Below, piece by piece: positions 36,014 through 47,400 of a DNA stretch of 64,000 bases. The stretch covers positions 41,706,233-41,770,232 of the forward strand of contig JALIRH010000002.1 in the NCBI GenBank assembly GCA_023055505.1, given 5' to 3'. This DNA comes from Callipepla californica brunnescens (Eukaryota; Chordata; Aves; Galliformes; Odontophoridae). Within the stretch, counting starts at the first letter, position 1. Each line of letters begins with the position of its first letter. The position numbers and the translations under genes were made by a program. Under the pieces are notes generated by a model. The model was not told where the DNA came from and searched no databases. It saw only the letters and a list, made by a program, of their open reading frames with translations.

Positions 36014-36548
36014 TGAGGGTTGCTCCAAAAGTAATGCTTTCTGTTTTATTATGGTGGCCCACAGTGCCAGAGGCAGATGTTGATGGTGTAGCAGTAGGGA
36101 CTGAACTTTCTCACCAATATTCCATTAAATTTTGTTGTTGTGTGACATATGGCAGCAGTCTGACAAAATGGTGTCTGAGATGGAAGTGCAAATGAGACAA
36201 AGGTGTGTCACTGAACTACTCCATGCGGGAAAAACAGTATCCTTGACATTCATTGACACTTTCTGAACCTTTATGGAGACTGAACAGTGGATGTGAGCAC
36301 AGTGAGGGTGATGTGCTTCAGCAGTAGCAACAAGGGGGGGGTCACCTCCACCAGTGAAGATTTTCATGAGTATGATATGCAGCTTATGTTCATCTGGCAA
36401 AAGCACATAGCTAAGTGGTTCTGACTATGTTGAAAAATAATGTTTCATAGCTGAGACTTTGCTCTCTTAAATAGTTTTACTGTGCTTTTTGCATTAGTTG
36501 TAGTTTTCATGGAAATGAATAGGGGGAAATACTTTCAGAGCAACCTTT
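36014..36548 (+). mobile_element. Mariner (Galluhop/Mariner1-like), internally deleted
   Basis: The left terminus AGGGTTGCTCCAAAAGTAAT and the right-end complement AGGTTGCTCTGAAAGTATTT form imperfect terminal inverted repeats. A TA precedes the left end (36012-36013). At about 535 bp it is well short of an autonomous mariner of roughly 1.2-1.3 kb. The 5' and 3' parts are kept and the middle is missing around 36306-36345. It sits inside the hAT element described above. Confidence 0.88.
36168..36306 (+). pseudogene. Mariner transposase N-terminal remnant
   Basis: From the ATG at 36168 the frame reads MVSEMEVQMRQRCVTELLHA, the DNA-binding start of a mariner transposase, and continues to GKTVSLTFIDTF before a stop. 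Further similarity (the VDVSTV region) follows in another frame. The catalytic DDD domain is deleted. Confidence 0.8.
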
Positions 36549-36619
36549 GTGTATGCGGCCAAAGACAATTTCTGTTCACCCAATGCAACCCAGGCAAGCC
36601 AAAAGATTGAAAGTGTTGT

Positions 36620-39509
36620 TTATGTGTGCTTATTTATGTTGAAATGTATGTTTTTTTCTTCCTTACATGTCATCCAAGTACAGAGATATTAAAAATAAGT
36701 TGTCCCACCGTTGCTATTGAATAGCAAACAATAGCAGTTTCATTCCTCCACTGGTTTTGGCAATGCCACAAGCAGATTAACACATTGTGTGTTTCACGGC
36801 TCGTAAAGACATATGAGTTGTTTATTTTGGTGATTAAATTCTGGTGTACAAGAACTCCCACCAATATTTTGTCCTATACTGGTGGTATGTGTTTAGAATG
36901 AAGTGTTTGGGTAGTACAGGCAGGAAAAACTGCTAATGCCTTTTTCTTCTCTTAAACAAAGCACATACACCCCTCTCATCATTATGGAGAAAAGATGAAC
37001 CAGTAAAGACCTACCACAGCTTGCTTTGCTGCAGTGGTGCGCTACATAGTTTGGAGAAAAGATACGCAGCTTCAGTTTGAAGGCAAAGTTTCTCTCTGGA
37101 GATTTATTCTTCCTTGAGAACGTCTGAAAATATCTTCAGCACAGTATAATCTGTCTCGTTATAAAGGCAAAGAGCACTGCTCAGAAGTGCATTTTATGAA
37201 CTCCAAGTGAAAAAGCTCCCTCAGATAGGGACAGTATGACAGCTGGCAGACAAGCAGCAGGCTCTGTCAGAGCCAAAGAAAGCTGCTCAACTGTTCTTGA
37301 GCAGTAAGGCTTTTAATGAGGGGGGCCTCCAATCCCCATGACAATATGTTTAGCATACACACTCCAGCATCTACCTTTCCTTGTTTGAATGATACATTGA
37401 AGCGATCAGCTCATTTTGGTGTGAACATTCAGCCCTCTTCTAATCTCTCGCTTGCAGACTATCGTGTTTAATTCCAGGATTCCACAGCCGACTGCTGTGG
37501 GTGTGAAGGGTTTGAGTGATCGGATCGGCAGGGCATGGTTGTGCCGGCTGCAGGAGGTAGGGAGAGGTGTGAAGGCAGCTGGGTTGAGGGAGCTGCTCTG
37601 CAGGCTGGGAAAAGGCAGTCCATCTGAGGAAGACACATAGAGGACAGAGAGGAGATGTTGGGGGTGATTAATGAGAAAAAGTCGCAGCGGGAAAGATAGA
37701 ACCCTCTGTGGAGAAAGACCCTTAGGAACACATCCTCCCACAGCAGAACTACAGTGACACTGGAGATAACGGAGTAAGAAAGCAAAGGAGGAATTTCCTT
37801 TAATGAATCTTAATTCTTGAATACGCTTAGATATTTCTATTCAAATCAGTTTTCCACTCATCCCTCTTCAGGCAGACTCTTGACCTTGTAACTGCTCCTT
37901 GTAACAAGACCTGGGCATTGATATGATGAAATTCTCTTATTCCCTGGATATTTGTCTCTTTGTTGGGAGACAGGAAACAGGAGTGTGTGGTTTTTGTTGG
38001 TTTTTTTTTTTTTTTTTTTTTTTGCAATACACTAAGCTACAGTCTTCCAGTTTTTTCATTTCTGCTTGCGTTTTCTCTGTATTAGCCCTTTTTGCCACTC
38101 CTCAGCTCCTTCTTCCTATCGGGAAGGATGGCCAATTGTCTGATCAGAGGAAAGCAACTTGAAAAGTAGTTGCTCTGTGGCAGAGACCCACCTCAAGCCC
38201 CAGCCTGTGCTGAGCATCTAAGCAGAGGTTATTCCCTTGGGTGTTGTTAGCCCTCTCCTTTTGTCTTCCTTTCAAAGGGCGATGATGCTCCAGACCCCTC
38301 TGATTTCTCTCGGTTCAGTGTTTCTATTGATGTTATGATCCCTATCCTCTTCTCATCATTTTATTTAATTCTCTTGTATGTGATTGTTTTCTAGGCCCTG
38401 TGGCAGCTTCTCAGTGAGGAGATGGGCTGTTTGTTCCCAACAGACTATCTCTTGCATGTGAACATGGCCTGAGGAACTTGGAAATACACCAGCATGGGAT
38501 TCTTGATGTCACAAAACCAGTCTGCTCTTTGTCTTATTTTTCAGCTTTCTATTTTTATTCCCTTTGCTAGTTCTTTCCCAACATTTTTTTTTTCAAGTAG
38601 ATAACAGACTTATCCATAAGTCCCACTAGGATGATGAGAGCATGAAAGGAATTTCATCATGTACGTATATTTATATACACACACACACGCACATATCTTG
38701 CTAGGAACATAGCGCACAGAACATGCCAGAGCTGCAGATAGGATGCCCTTGGCCGGGAAGGTCAAGCTGAAGGATAGCAGAGGGCATTACTGCAGTCGTT
38801 CCATTAGGGAGCAAAGCACCTGCATTCACTTCTCTCCATATTTCTGTGAGAACTAACTCCGTGGCCTCAAGAACTTCAATTACATTTGCTGTGCTGCCAG
38901 CAAGGAGGTAGTTTTGAGGAAAGAGTTGTTATCATCTTTTACATGCAGATTCATTAATTACTGTGATGTGCTAAATCTGCTTGCTTGGTTCATGGTTCGT
39001 GCAGGCATTTTCTAATTGCTACCCATAATGCAGTTCTGACCTCAGAGAAGCTAATTTCACAGCTCTTATTTTCTTCCCCTTGCATTTTGTTAGATGGGAT
39101 TTTGTTGATATCATGTAAATTTATAAGAGAAAACGTTTTCTGCTCTATAAAGATACTGTCTGGACATCCACAGCAGAAGCTAGTGCATCAAATTGTTATG
39201 AATGAATACAAATTGAATATTGTAATTTTAGTATAAAGTATTGTGCCTCTTTGATGTTGAAAATATATTGGCTTCCTCCATATGTTATTTTGTTGTCTGT
39301 GAAACAAAAATAGGTATCGTTCTAAGTTATATATCTCAGGGCCTTTCAAAAATGGCTGTATTTATCCCCCTCAGTGCATCCATCTTTGAGGTAACTCTCC
39401 AGAGAAATGTGGGGGGCAGGAAGTTTTTAGAAAGGTGGAACTTCTGTCTTTACTTATGGAAAAGCAAAAATAAGCTAGAAAACAATGTCACAGTCGCAGA
39501 ATCACTAAG
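36620..39509. other. Non-coding stretch
   Basis: No gene recognised. It contains a poly(T) run at 38001-38023, a CA repeat at 38676-38688, and a slightly CpG-richer patch near 37480-37570. The open frames at 37406-37785 fall in that patch and carry no domain I know. Confidence 0.55.
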
Positions 39510-39775
39510 GATTTTAACTCCACCACCACATTCTGGGCCTGGCCCTCCAGGCGGTTCCTTACCCAGCAAAGAGTGTACCTGCCCAAGCCACACACTGCCA
39601 GCTTCTGTAGGAGCATACTGTGGGAAACAGTGTCAAAGGCGTTGCTGAAGTCTAGGCAGACTATGTCAACAGTTTTTCCCTCATCCAGCAGGTGGGTCAC
39701 TTGATCATAGATGGAGATGAGGTTGGCCAAGCAGGACCTGCCTTTCATGAACCTGTGCTGACTGCACCATAAGTG
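39510..39775 (-). pseudogene. CR1 LINE reverse transcriptase fragment
   Basis: On the minus strand the reading RFMKGRSCLANLISIYDQVT, then VDIVCLDFSNAFDTVSHSML, is the central palm region of CR1 ORF2 reverse transcriptase; the D of LDFSNAFD is the first catalytic aspartate. It then reads LGRYTLCWVRNRLEGQAQ. Only this internal part remains, with neither the YADD region nor the 3' end attached. Confidence 0.88.
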
Positions 39776-39960
39776 TGTGATGTTCAGGCTATGAAAGTCT
39801 ATTTCCATGCAACTCATGTAAGCAAATAACTAGCTTAAAAATAGACTGCCAAACATGCTGCAGTGCAGCACAGCATGCCTTAAGAATGACCTTTGGGGAA
39901 TGATTGTCCAGGAAATGCTAAACAAGAGTTTACAATATCTTTTGTGTACAGAAGGATATA

Positions 39961-40238
39961 TTGGGTGTCGGGATCAGTACAGGAGGCTTTAAAGTAAAAG
40001 AGGGGAAATTTAGATTAGATATTAGGAAGAAATTTTTTACTCAGAGGGCAGTGAGACACTGGCACAGCTGCCCAGAGAAGCTGTGGGTGCCCCATTCTTG
40101 GAGGCACTCAAGACCAGGTTGGATGGGGCCCTGGGCAGCCTGATCTAGAGGCTGGAAGCCCTTTGCATGGCAGGGGCTGGGAACTAGATGATCTTTAAGG
40201 TCCCCTGCAACCTAAGCCATTCTTGATTCTATGATCTC
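39961..40238 (+). repeat. CR1 LINE 3' end
   Basis: End of CR1 ORF2 and 3' UTR on the plus strand: AGATTAGATATTAGGAAGAA, then CTTGGAGGCACTCAAGACCA, GGCAGCCTGATCTAG, and the terminal GATTCTATGAT at about 40225-40238. The orientation is opposite to the fragment at 39510-39775, so this is a separate insertion or the product of an inversion. Confidence 0.9.
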
Positions 40239-43200
40239 CTCACCTCATTTTTGAGACTGTAGGTAAATGTTGCCTGGGACTGTGATGCAGTTGAGCCAGT
40301 GGTGTTTGGTGTAGGAGTACAGAATAGTGTATTAGAAAATGAAAAGAAGCCAACTACCACCCAGAAGTAGCCTGTTGGGAGGAACCATTCATTATTTTAG
40401 TAGGGTGCCGGGGATTGTTTTGAGGCAAGGATGCAGGGAGTTAACTTCTCAGCATTCATACACTGATCTATTGGGAATGCTTGGAGAACTAATCATAAAT
40501 AATCATAATCATATCCTGCCTAGATGGATATGGGTTTAAACATAGATGCAGTTGCCTGTAAATTGTTTCAGAAAGATACTGAAGGCAGTGAGGGGATATG
40601 TGAAATTAACAGCAGAGTGTGCTAATTAAGATCTTCAGATAGGTGCTTAAATCTGGGTTATTATGTAGAATCTTGCTTACTTGACTGTGCTTTCTAAAAA
40701 TGCAGCTTTCCTGAGTGTTTTTTTTTTTTTAAAGAAAGCTTAAAAAACCAAATCAATTCTGTTTTGACCTCTCAGGGACAAACAGGTGTACAGGGGAGAG
40801 TATGATACAATGAACTGCAGCTGGAGAACTCTGAGCCTACTGTGCAGTTCCCAGTCCTGCTGCCTTGTACGTGTTTTGCAGGGGAAGCATCTGCAAACAC
40901 ATTGGTGCCAAATAGCGTTAAAAAGTAAAAAAAAAATCCAACAAACTTTTGAAGTGGAATATTTATTTGTTATTGTAAGAGTTACTGAGAGTCTGAGTTT
41001 GCATGCATGAAACATTGCCTTCCAAGTGGGTCCTGTGGTTGGTTAAATCTCTTTACATTTTCTACTGAAAAATTCACTGTCTCTACCACAGAGTTTTCTA
41101 TTGCACCCAAAGGCCTCTTGGCTAACTCAACAATTCTTTAGTAGAAGCAACAAGAAGGCTGGAAGAAAGTGGACATGCAAGAGCTGTAAAAAAAACACCA
41201 GCTGTGGCAAAGGAAAAGGAAAGCTGCATCTCTGCACAAAAGGATGACAGGTACAGGAGCTATTGGGTTCACCAGCTTCTTCTTTGAAATTTTTTGAATG
41301 ATTTAAATTGTTCTAATTGTTTCAAAAAATGAAAATCTCAAGATCTAGGAGAACCCCTACAATTCCGTGATTCTGTGCTCCCATCAAAACTGTTAGGTAT
41401 CCCCAAACTTTCCATCTATGCAGCAGCAACCCAGCTCCTGGGTAATTGCGAGTACTGTGGTGGCTCATGTGTTTGAGATATACATCTCTGGAAAACAAAT
41501 GTTCACATCTCCCCATACGTGGGGGGTCAAGTCTGAGCTTCAAAGGGCAGCCATCCACATTATGGGGAATGGAGCTCCCCGGCTACTTTACTGTCACAGC
41601 TTTTAGCATAGAAATGCTTTGCAGTGCTCCTAAAACACGAGCAGCTGAATTTACAGGCTTTGCTTTCGGAGCAGATGCATTTTTATTTTTTATTTTTGTC
41701 AGCCATGCCCCTAATGACAACTGGTGGTTCAGGTTGAATGCATGTTGTTCCGCTATTTTTATGTGTGGTTATTGGGACTGCTTCTTGTTCATGTGATGGT
41801 AGCTGCCTGCCAGCTGGTGGCTGGATTCTACAGGACAATTAGCAATTTTCCCCATCTGGTGAATAGATTTACTCTGCATGCATCTTGCATGTGATAATGT
41901 CTGAGGCTCAAATAGAGATGTTTTGGTGAAAGGCTGTTCTTCACTATCCAGAACAGGGCTTTCTCCTCTAAGCTTTGCATGTTTTCAGGGAAGTATGGGT
42001 TTTTTTTGAGTGATGGAGGTGCTGTTTAAATGGTTTGTGATGCTCTGGTCGGGCTGGGGTGCTTCCAGTTCTCCTGGAAATAAAACAAAGCTACAGAAAT
42101 TGTGCTCCTGATTTGGTTAATAACAAATATCAAGGATTTTTTTCTTTTTTGCAGAAACTTTGTACACAAGTATTGAGCTGTTTTGGTGACCCGCTTTGTT
42201 TCCACCTCCTGCACAGCTCCAAATTAACAGATACCCTGTAAAATCTATCACTGCAAGACTGAATTGTTTTAGTCCACTTTGCTATATCTCTTCCTGCCAA
42301 ATTCCAGCTGATCATAGAAGTCATGCTGTGCACCCATTTAAATTGAAAAGCTCACAGGCTTGGTTGGGCCATTTCAAAGTTTGTGGAGATTTAGCAATAA
42401 TCCTCTTAAAATATTAGGGCATGTGACCTTGCATACCATATTGTCAGTGGGAAAAAGATCCCTTTGATTTTTGTTTACACTTCTTCAGATGGGAGGAGGC
42501 AGGTTAATTCATTACATCTCAGTGCCACCTTTGGCTCGCCATCCCTTCCCCATAGGTCACTCGTGGATGCAGGAATGCTTCAGCAAGTAAAGTTTGCATT
42601 TGTCTGCAGCTCTGTCTCCCAGTTTGTTCTCCAGAGGCATGCTTACAAGATGTCAACTTTGCAAACAAATAAACTGTTTTATTTTTGCATATAAGAGATG
42701 CCCTTCCATCTATCTTTATGGAAGAAAGCTTTTCACTATAAATATTTCATGCAGAAAATTTCAACAATTCATTTACTTGCTTTTACTTTATAACTTTTCA
42801 ATTAAACAATGTTTTTTTAAAAGCTGGCAGTAGTTCCAGTCCTTCGTTGTCGCAAATTTTGCCTTTAAGTATTTTTCTATGTTTGCAGAGTTGTAAAAAG
42901 AAGGCAGAAGTAGTATACAGAATTAAAATGCTGCAACCATGGAGGATAATGGGTTTTAAAAACTGGAGCACACACAAATCCCTCAGCCCCTACCTTCATT
43001 ACTTTGTGTAGTTATTTACACAAAAATAGTTAAAAAAAAAATATTTACTTGGGAGTTTGGTTAAAAAAAGGTAGGTTCTATGCATGGAAAAAATGGGATG
43101 CAGGGATATAAGAGTGGGGGAAATAATAGTTTACAGAGATACACTGCGAGTTTTTGTATTTGTCTAAGCACTTGGTATTTTGATGACAAAAAAGCAAATT

Positions 43201-44261
43201 ACAAGAGTGTGGATACATTTTGGATAAAAATAACATTAACCAAAATTTTTCTGTCTAATACCACATTCACATCTTGGCTGGTGCTTTTCTCCTCTTCTTC
43301 TCCATCAGTCTGGACAAAGAGTAAAGCAGAGATGGTGTCAGGCTCAGTGCTAACGATATGCTATTTGCCCATGACATTCATGAGATTAAAGTAAAAATGT
43401 CAACACATCCTACCATTTTCTAGTAACCAAGCTATTCTTATTCCAGTAGACAATACCAATCCAAAATGTTCTCTTCCATTTCCTGTTCCTATAAGAAGCT
43501 GTACATCCATGGCCTATTCCACTGTGATAATCCATGTGAGTTTCTTAGAGGTTTCATAACCCTTCAAATGTTTAAAACTGTCCTCCGTGGGGGGAGAGTT
43601 ATAAATATCATCATAACCTAAGGTTTTTCCACTTTTTATAATTCCAAGGAGTACTTGTGTGCACAATATGGCAATGGGAACAATGTGGCAAATATGAAAA
43701 AAAATATGTTTGTAAAATTCTACTGTTTATTATATCAATTCAATCACATTTTGTTTTTCTAGCTAAATTTACATTATACAAAAAGCTTGAGAAGGAATAC
43801 TTCATTTTTGGAGTCAGGAGCAGGGGAATGAGGCTTGGTATATATCTATATCAATTTGCAGGCTTGGCTCAGTTTATGACTGAAAAGGGAGAGGTCAAAC
43901 TTAAAACATGTGGAAGAGTGCAGCTAAAGATTACCTTCTCTCCACCACAACTACTCCCAAGTGCAGGAGTGAGGGTTCTAACGAGGGCAGCTCCCTCCAA
44001 GACAGACAATGAATCAGAGGATTCAGCTGTGATTTGTGCAGCCTGGCATATTAATGTAAACTGATAGCAGCTTATAATGAACATCTGCCATCTCCTCCTG
44101 TTAAAGAGGGGATACGGGACTTGCTGAACTTCTGATCTGACCCAAACACAGCTGTTCTGGTGCTCAGTGTAAGGGTTCAAGTCATTAGTGCAGAAGTTCT
44201 GCAGAGTAGCAGAAAAAGCACGCAAGGGCTGACCATCACAAGTTCCTTGAATGCCTCTGCA
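40239..44261. other. Non-coding stretch
   Basis: No gene recognised. A CR1-tail-like scrap (CAATTCCGTGATTCTGTG) at about 41360-41377 is too short to call. A poly(T) run lies near 40719-40732. Open frames such as 41446-41796 and 43657-44064 have no recognisable domain. Confidence 0.5.
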
Positions 44262-44478
44262 TGAATCATGGAATCATTAAGGCTAGAAAAGATCACTAAG
44301 ATCACTTAGTCCAACCATCAACCCAACCCCACCATTTTCACATTGGCACGATTCTTGAATGCCTCCAGGCTTGGTGACTCCACCACCTCCCTGGGCAGCC
44401 TGTGCCAGTGCCTCAGCACTCTGTGGGAAGGATTTTTTTCCTAATAGCCATTACCTCTCATCCTGTTGCTAGTTATCT
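44262..44478 (-). repeat. CR1 LINE 3' fragment
   Basis: Reverse-complement CR1: GAATCATGGAATCATTAAGG at the terminus, then the TTAGTCCAACCATCAACCCA block and CCACCTCCCTGGGCAGCCTG, continuing through CTCATCCTGTTGCTAGTTAT. About 215 bp of the 3' region remain. Confidence 0.88.
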
Positions 44479-47400
44479 GGGAGATAAGAAAAGAATCTAC
44501 AACATTTAGGAGTTTGAGGCCAGAAAGATTAGGATTACTCTTTGGGGGGGGTAAAGGGTTGACATATGCACTGAGAAACTTGATGCTGTAGATAAGCTGT
44601 ACCCCTGGAGTGGGCTTGCGTTTTGAAAGCTGGAGTGAAGGTGAGCATCTGTTTGGACTCTGAAGGCTTCAGTTGTTCACAGTGAGGTAAGCCCCAAACA
44701 ATATCATGGGGCTCTGGCCCTTCAAAATGGAGGGCAGCCAGTGCCGTGTATGTGTGAGAATGATCACTCACACTGTTCCTTCCTGAATAGATAGTTTTAA
44801 TTTGTTAACTTGCAGCTTTTATACTCTGAGAAGGGTGATATCTATGAGAAGGAATACTAATAAAAAAAGTGTCTAAGAAAACTGAAGTTGCAAATTGGCA
44901 AGGAGATGTGGGAGCAAATGTGAAAATTGAAACTGCTTTTAATTCATTTTAAATAGCTGGGTGGCTAGCTAATGGTATTCCTCTAAATGCATTGTTATGT
45001 GCTGCACAGGTATCTAGCACATATCAGGGTGTTATATCTATAGATGGCTTTTCTGCAATGGTACAAAACCCGTGCTGAAAATTAAATGTCATCCAATGTT
45101 TAGTATTTGATACAGTGAAATACGACTTCTGAGACCTGGGTAGAGAAGCAGGAACTAAGTGAATACTTTGAGATCTTGCTGCTGCCACGTGAAGGAGGAA
45201 GGCAAAATGCTCACACTAGGTGTGGGGGATAGGGGGGGTGCCACAGTCTGTTCCTTGTGCTGAGCTGACTGGATTAGACAGCTTCTGCACAAATGGATGT
45301 GGGGAAGGTTATTGCTATCTTAGAGCACTAGCGGCAGGAAGCCTGTGAGAGAAGCACCAGGTTATGAGCACAGACTTTCTCAGAATCCAAGGATTCCTCT
45401 TTCTTTCTGTATCAGTTGATTTTTTTCTCTTCTCTCTGCTTGTGGCCCTATCACCAAAATAAACCCTGTGCTCCTCTCTGTCGGCCATCAAATGAGCTGA
45501 GCTTGCTGCAGGAAGAGATGGGACAGAGCCCTGCTGTCCCTATGCCAGGCTGCACACACAGCTGCTGGCTGCACACTGACACTGTGCCCAAAAATGCACC
45601 ATGGGGCTGCAGTGCAGCTGCCCTGGGAGCAGCTGGGGTTTGAATGGAGATGGGTTGCTCAGTGAGATTACAAGAAACCATGGGTAGAGGGAAGGTGATG
45701 GCATTGCTGGGCAGCTTGGCTTTTTGAGGAAGGTTGCTGGTTGCATACTTTGTTTTTGAGTGGTGCAATTCCACTTCAACACTTCAGTATATATATATAT
45801 GTATATATGTATATATATAATTTGAAAACCAAAACAGGTTAGGAATGGAGAAAAATAGCTGCTTTATCTGGGAGATATATGAAAATGTGCCCAAACATTA
45901 GCGCTGGGAACATGAGAAGTTAAAAGCAGGAGGAAGAATGTAACACTAAATGACAAGTAGACTTACTAAAGACTGGAAAGAATCACCTGGGGAGCACTCC
46001 AGCAGAGAGGGAGAGGGCAGCATCCCTCCTGCTGCTCAGAGGCACAGGATTAGACCTAAGAACAGGGAGGTGCAAAGCCTGAGATGAGCTTGCAGGGACC
46101 GACAAAGCTCATTAGGGAGGAAAGAGGAACAGTAGAAAGGAAAGAGTTCACAGAAGGATTCAGCAAGGCCAGGAGAGGCTGCTGTGAGACCTGAGGGTGA
46201 AATAAAAGAGACCAGCAGCTGGAAGAACACAGAGTCCAACAAAACCTGGAGGAGGTGGTGTTAGCTGCTGCTGATCTGGTTGCAGAGGGATGTGGCAGAG
46301 CTGTCTGCCACCCCCAAGCCCTGTTTCTAGGGTGTGCACTCACATCTGTGTGAGAGGGTCATGCAGTGCAGCCCAGGAGGTGATGGGAGGAAAAGGGGTG
46401 CAAGGGCACCTTTAGGTGGGTTGCTGTGTTTCCTACGTACAGCATCACTTCATCTGCTTCCCATCTTGCAAATGGTAGGAATACAAACTCCTCTCTAATT
46501 TAGAGAGAAATTAACTTCTGCTTTTGAAGCATTCAAGTGGCATATTGAAGAGCATCACAGGAGAGCCCACCAAGAGATAAATAATTTTATGTGGAGGGAA
46601 GGGATTTGGTTAGTGTACAGCTAAGCAAAGCCTGAAATGACATGGTAGGTGCAGGGAATGAAACAACATATTACACAGCTGTGCATTGGCACCATCTATT
46701 GCACCGAGTGAGGCACTAGGTTTCATTGGAAAAAAATAGCATGTGGCCTTACAATTGATGCCAATATTGTAAGTAGAAAGAGGACAGAAAATGTTAAGCC
46801 TTATTATTTCCTCATCTTTGAGCAGCTGACTTTGCACCCATTGTGTGTGTTTTTTGTTTTTTTTTTTTTTTTTACTGCTGTTTTTATTATTTATATATCT
46901 ATCTTTGCACATAGCACAATGCAAAGCAGAAAAGGTGTTTATCATTAAACAGAAGTGACAGTAGGAAGGGTATCTGCAGTGCTGGGCTGAACAGGAATGT
47001 CATGCAGCCTGAAATCCAGTCCGTCATTTTTTTAATCCAGGATTTAGGCCATCTCTGGCCAATAATAAAACACTGTGCAACTGCTGTTCATCAGCCTGCA
47101 GGTTAGAGAGGAACAGGTAAGGGATTCATCTCTGTATTTCTCCTACAGTCATTCTGTTTTCCACATAGTGACTTATACCAAATCAGGTTAATGCAGAAAA
47201 ATAGACGTAGCATTTTGTTGTGCCTTACATGCAGTACACAAGACTAGCAGGGGATTCAACTGCTTCAGCCCACTCCACGTGTTTTTGTCCTGCTTTGCAG
47301 AACCCTTTTGTGTTCAGCAAAGGTGAAATGTTAAGGTGAGGATAGTAGAGAAACAAGTTGACTTTTGGTGCTTAGAAGTAATAATAGATGCTTGCCTCTC

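Larger units (their letters stand above)
35206..36619 (+). mobile_element. Charlie-type hAT transposon, degenerate, split by mariner
   Basis: The left end, CAGGCATGTCCAACC, and the CTGCATGTGGCC block after it resemble Charlie-type hAT termini. Transposase remnants follow at 35422-35919. The right end lies beyond the mariner, at about 36549-36619 (TATGCGGCCAAAGACAATTT, then AACCCAGGCAAGCCAAAAGA), and is a diverged complement of the left terminus. No 8-bp target duplication survives. Most of the transposase gene is missing between the left end and the surviving C-terminal part. Confidence 0.75.

Noticed and set aside
39241..39648. 135-residue plus-strand ORF
   Set aside because: Its second half is antisense to a CR1 reverse transcriptase fragment, and the first half has no recognisable domain.
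41360..41377. CR1-tail-like phrase CAATTCCGTGATTCTGTG
   Set aside because: Too short and without the adjoining conserved CR1 block, so chance similarity cannot be excluded.
46020..46343. GC-richer patch with overlapping frames of 68 and 95 residues
   Set aside because: No recognisable domain, splice pattern or repeat family. It appears compositional.
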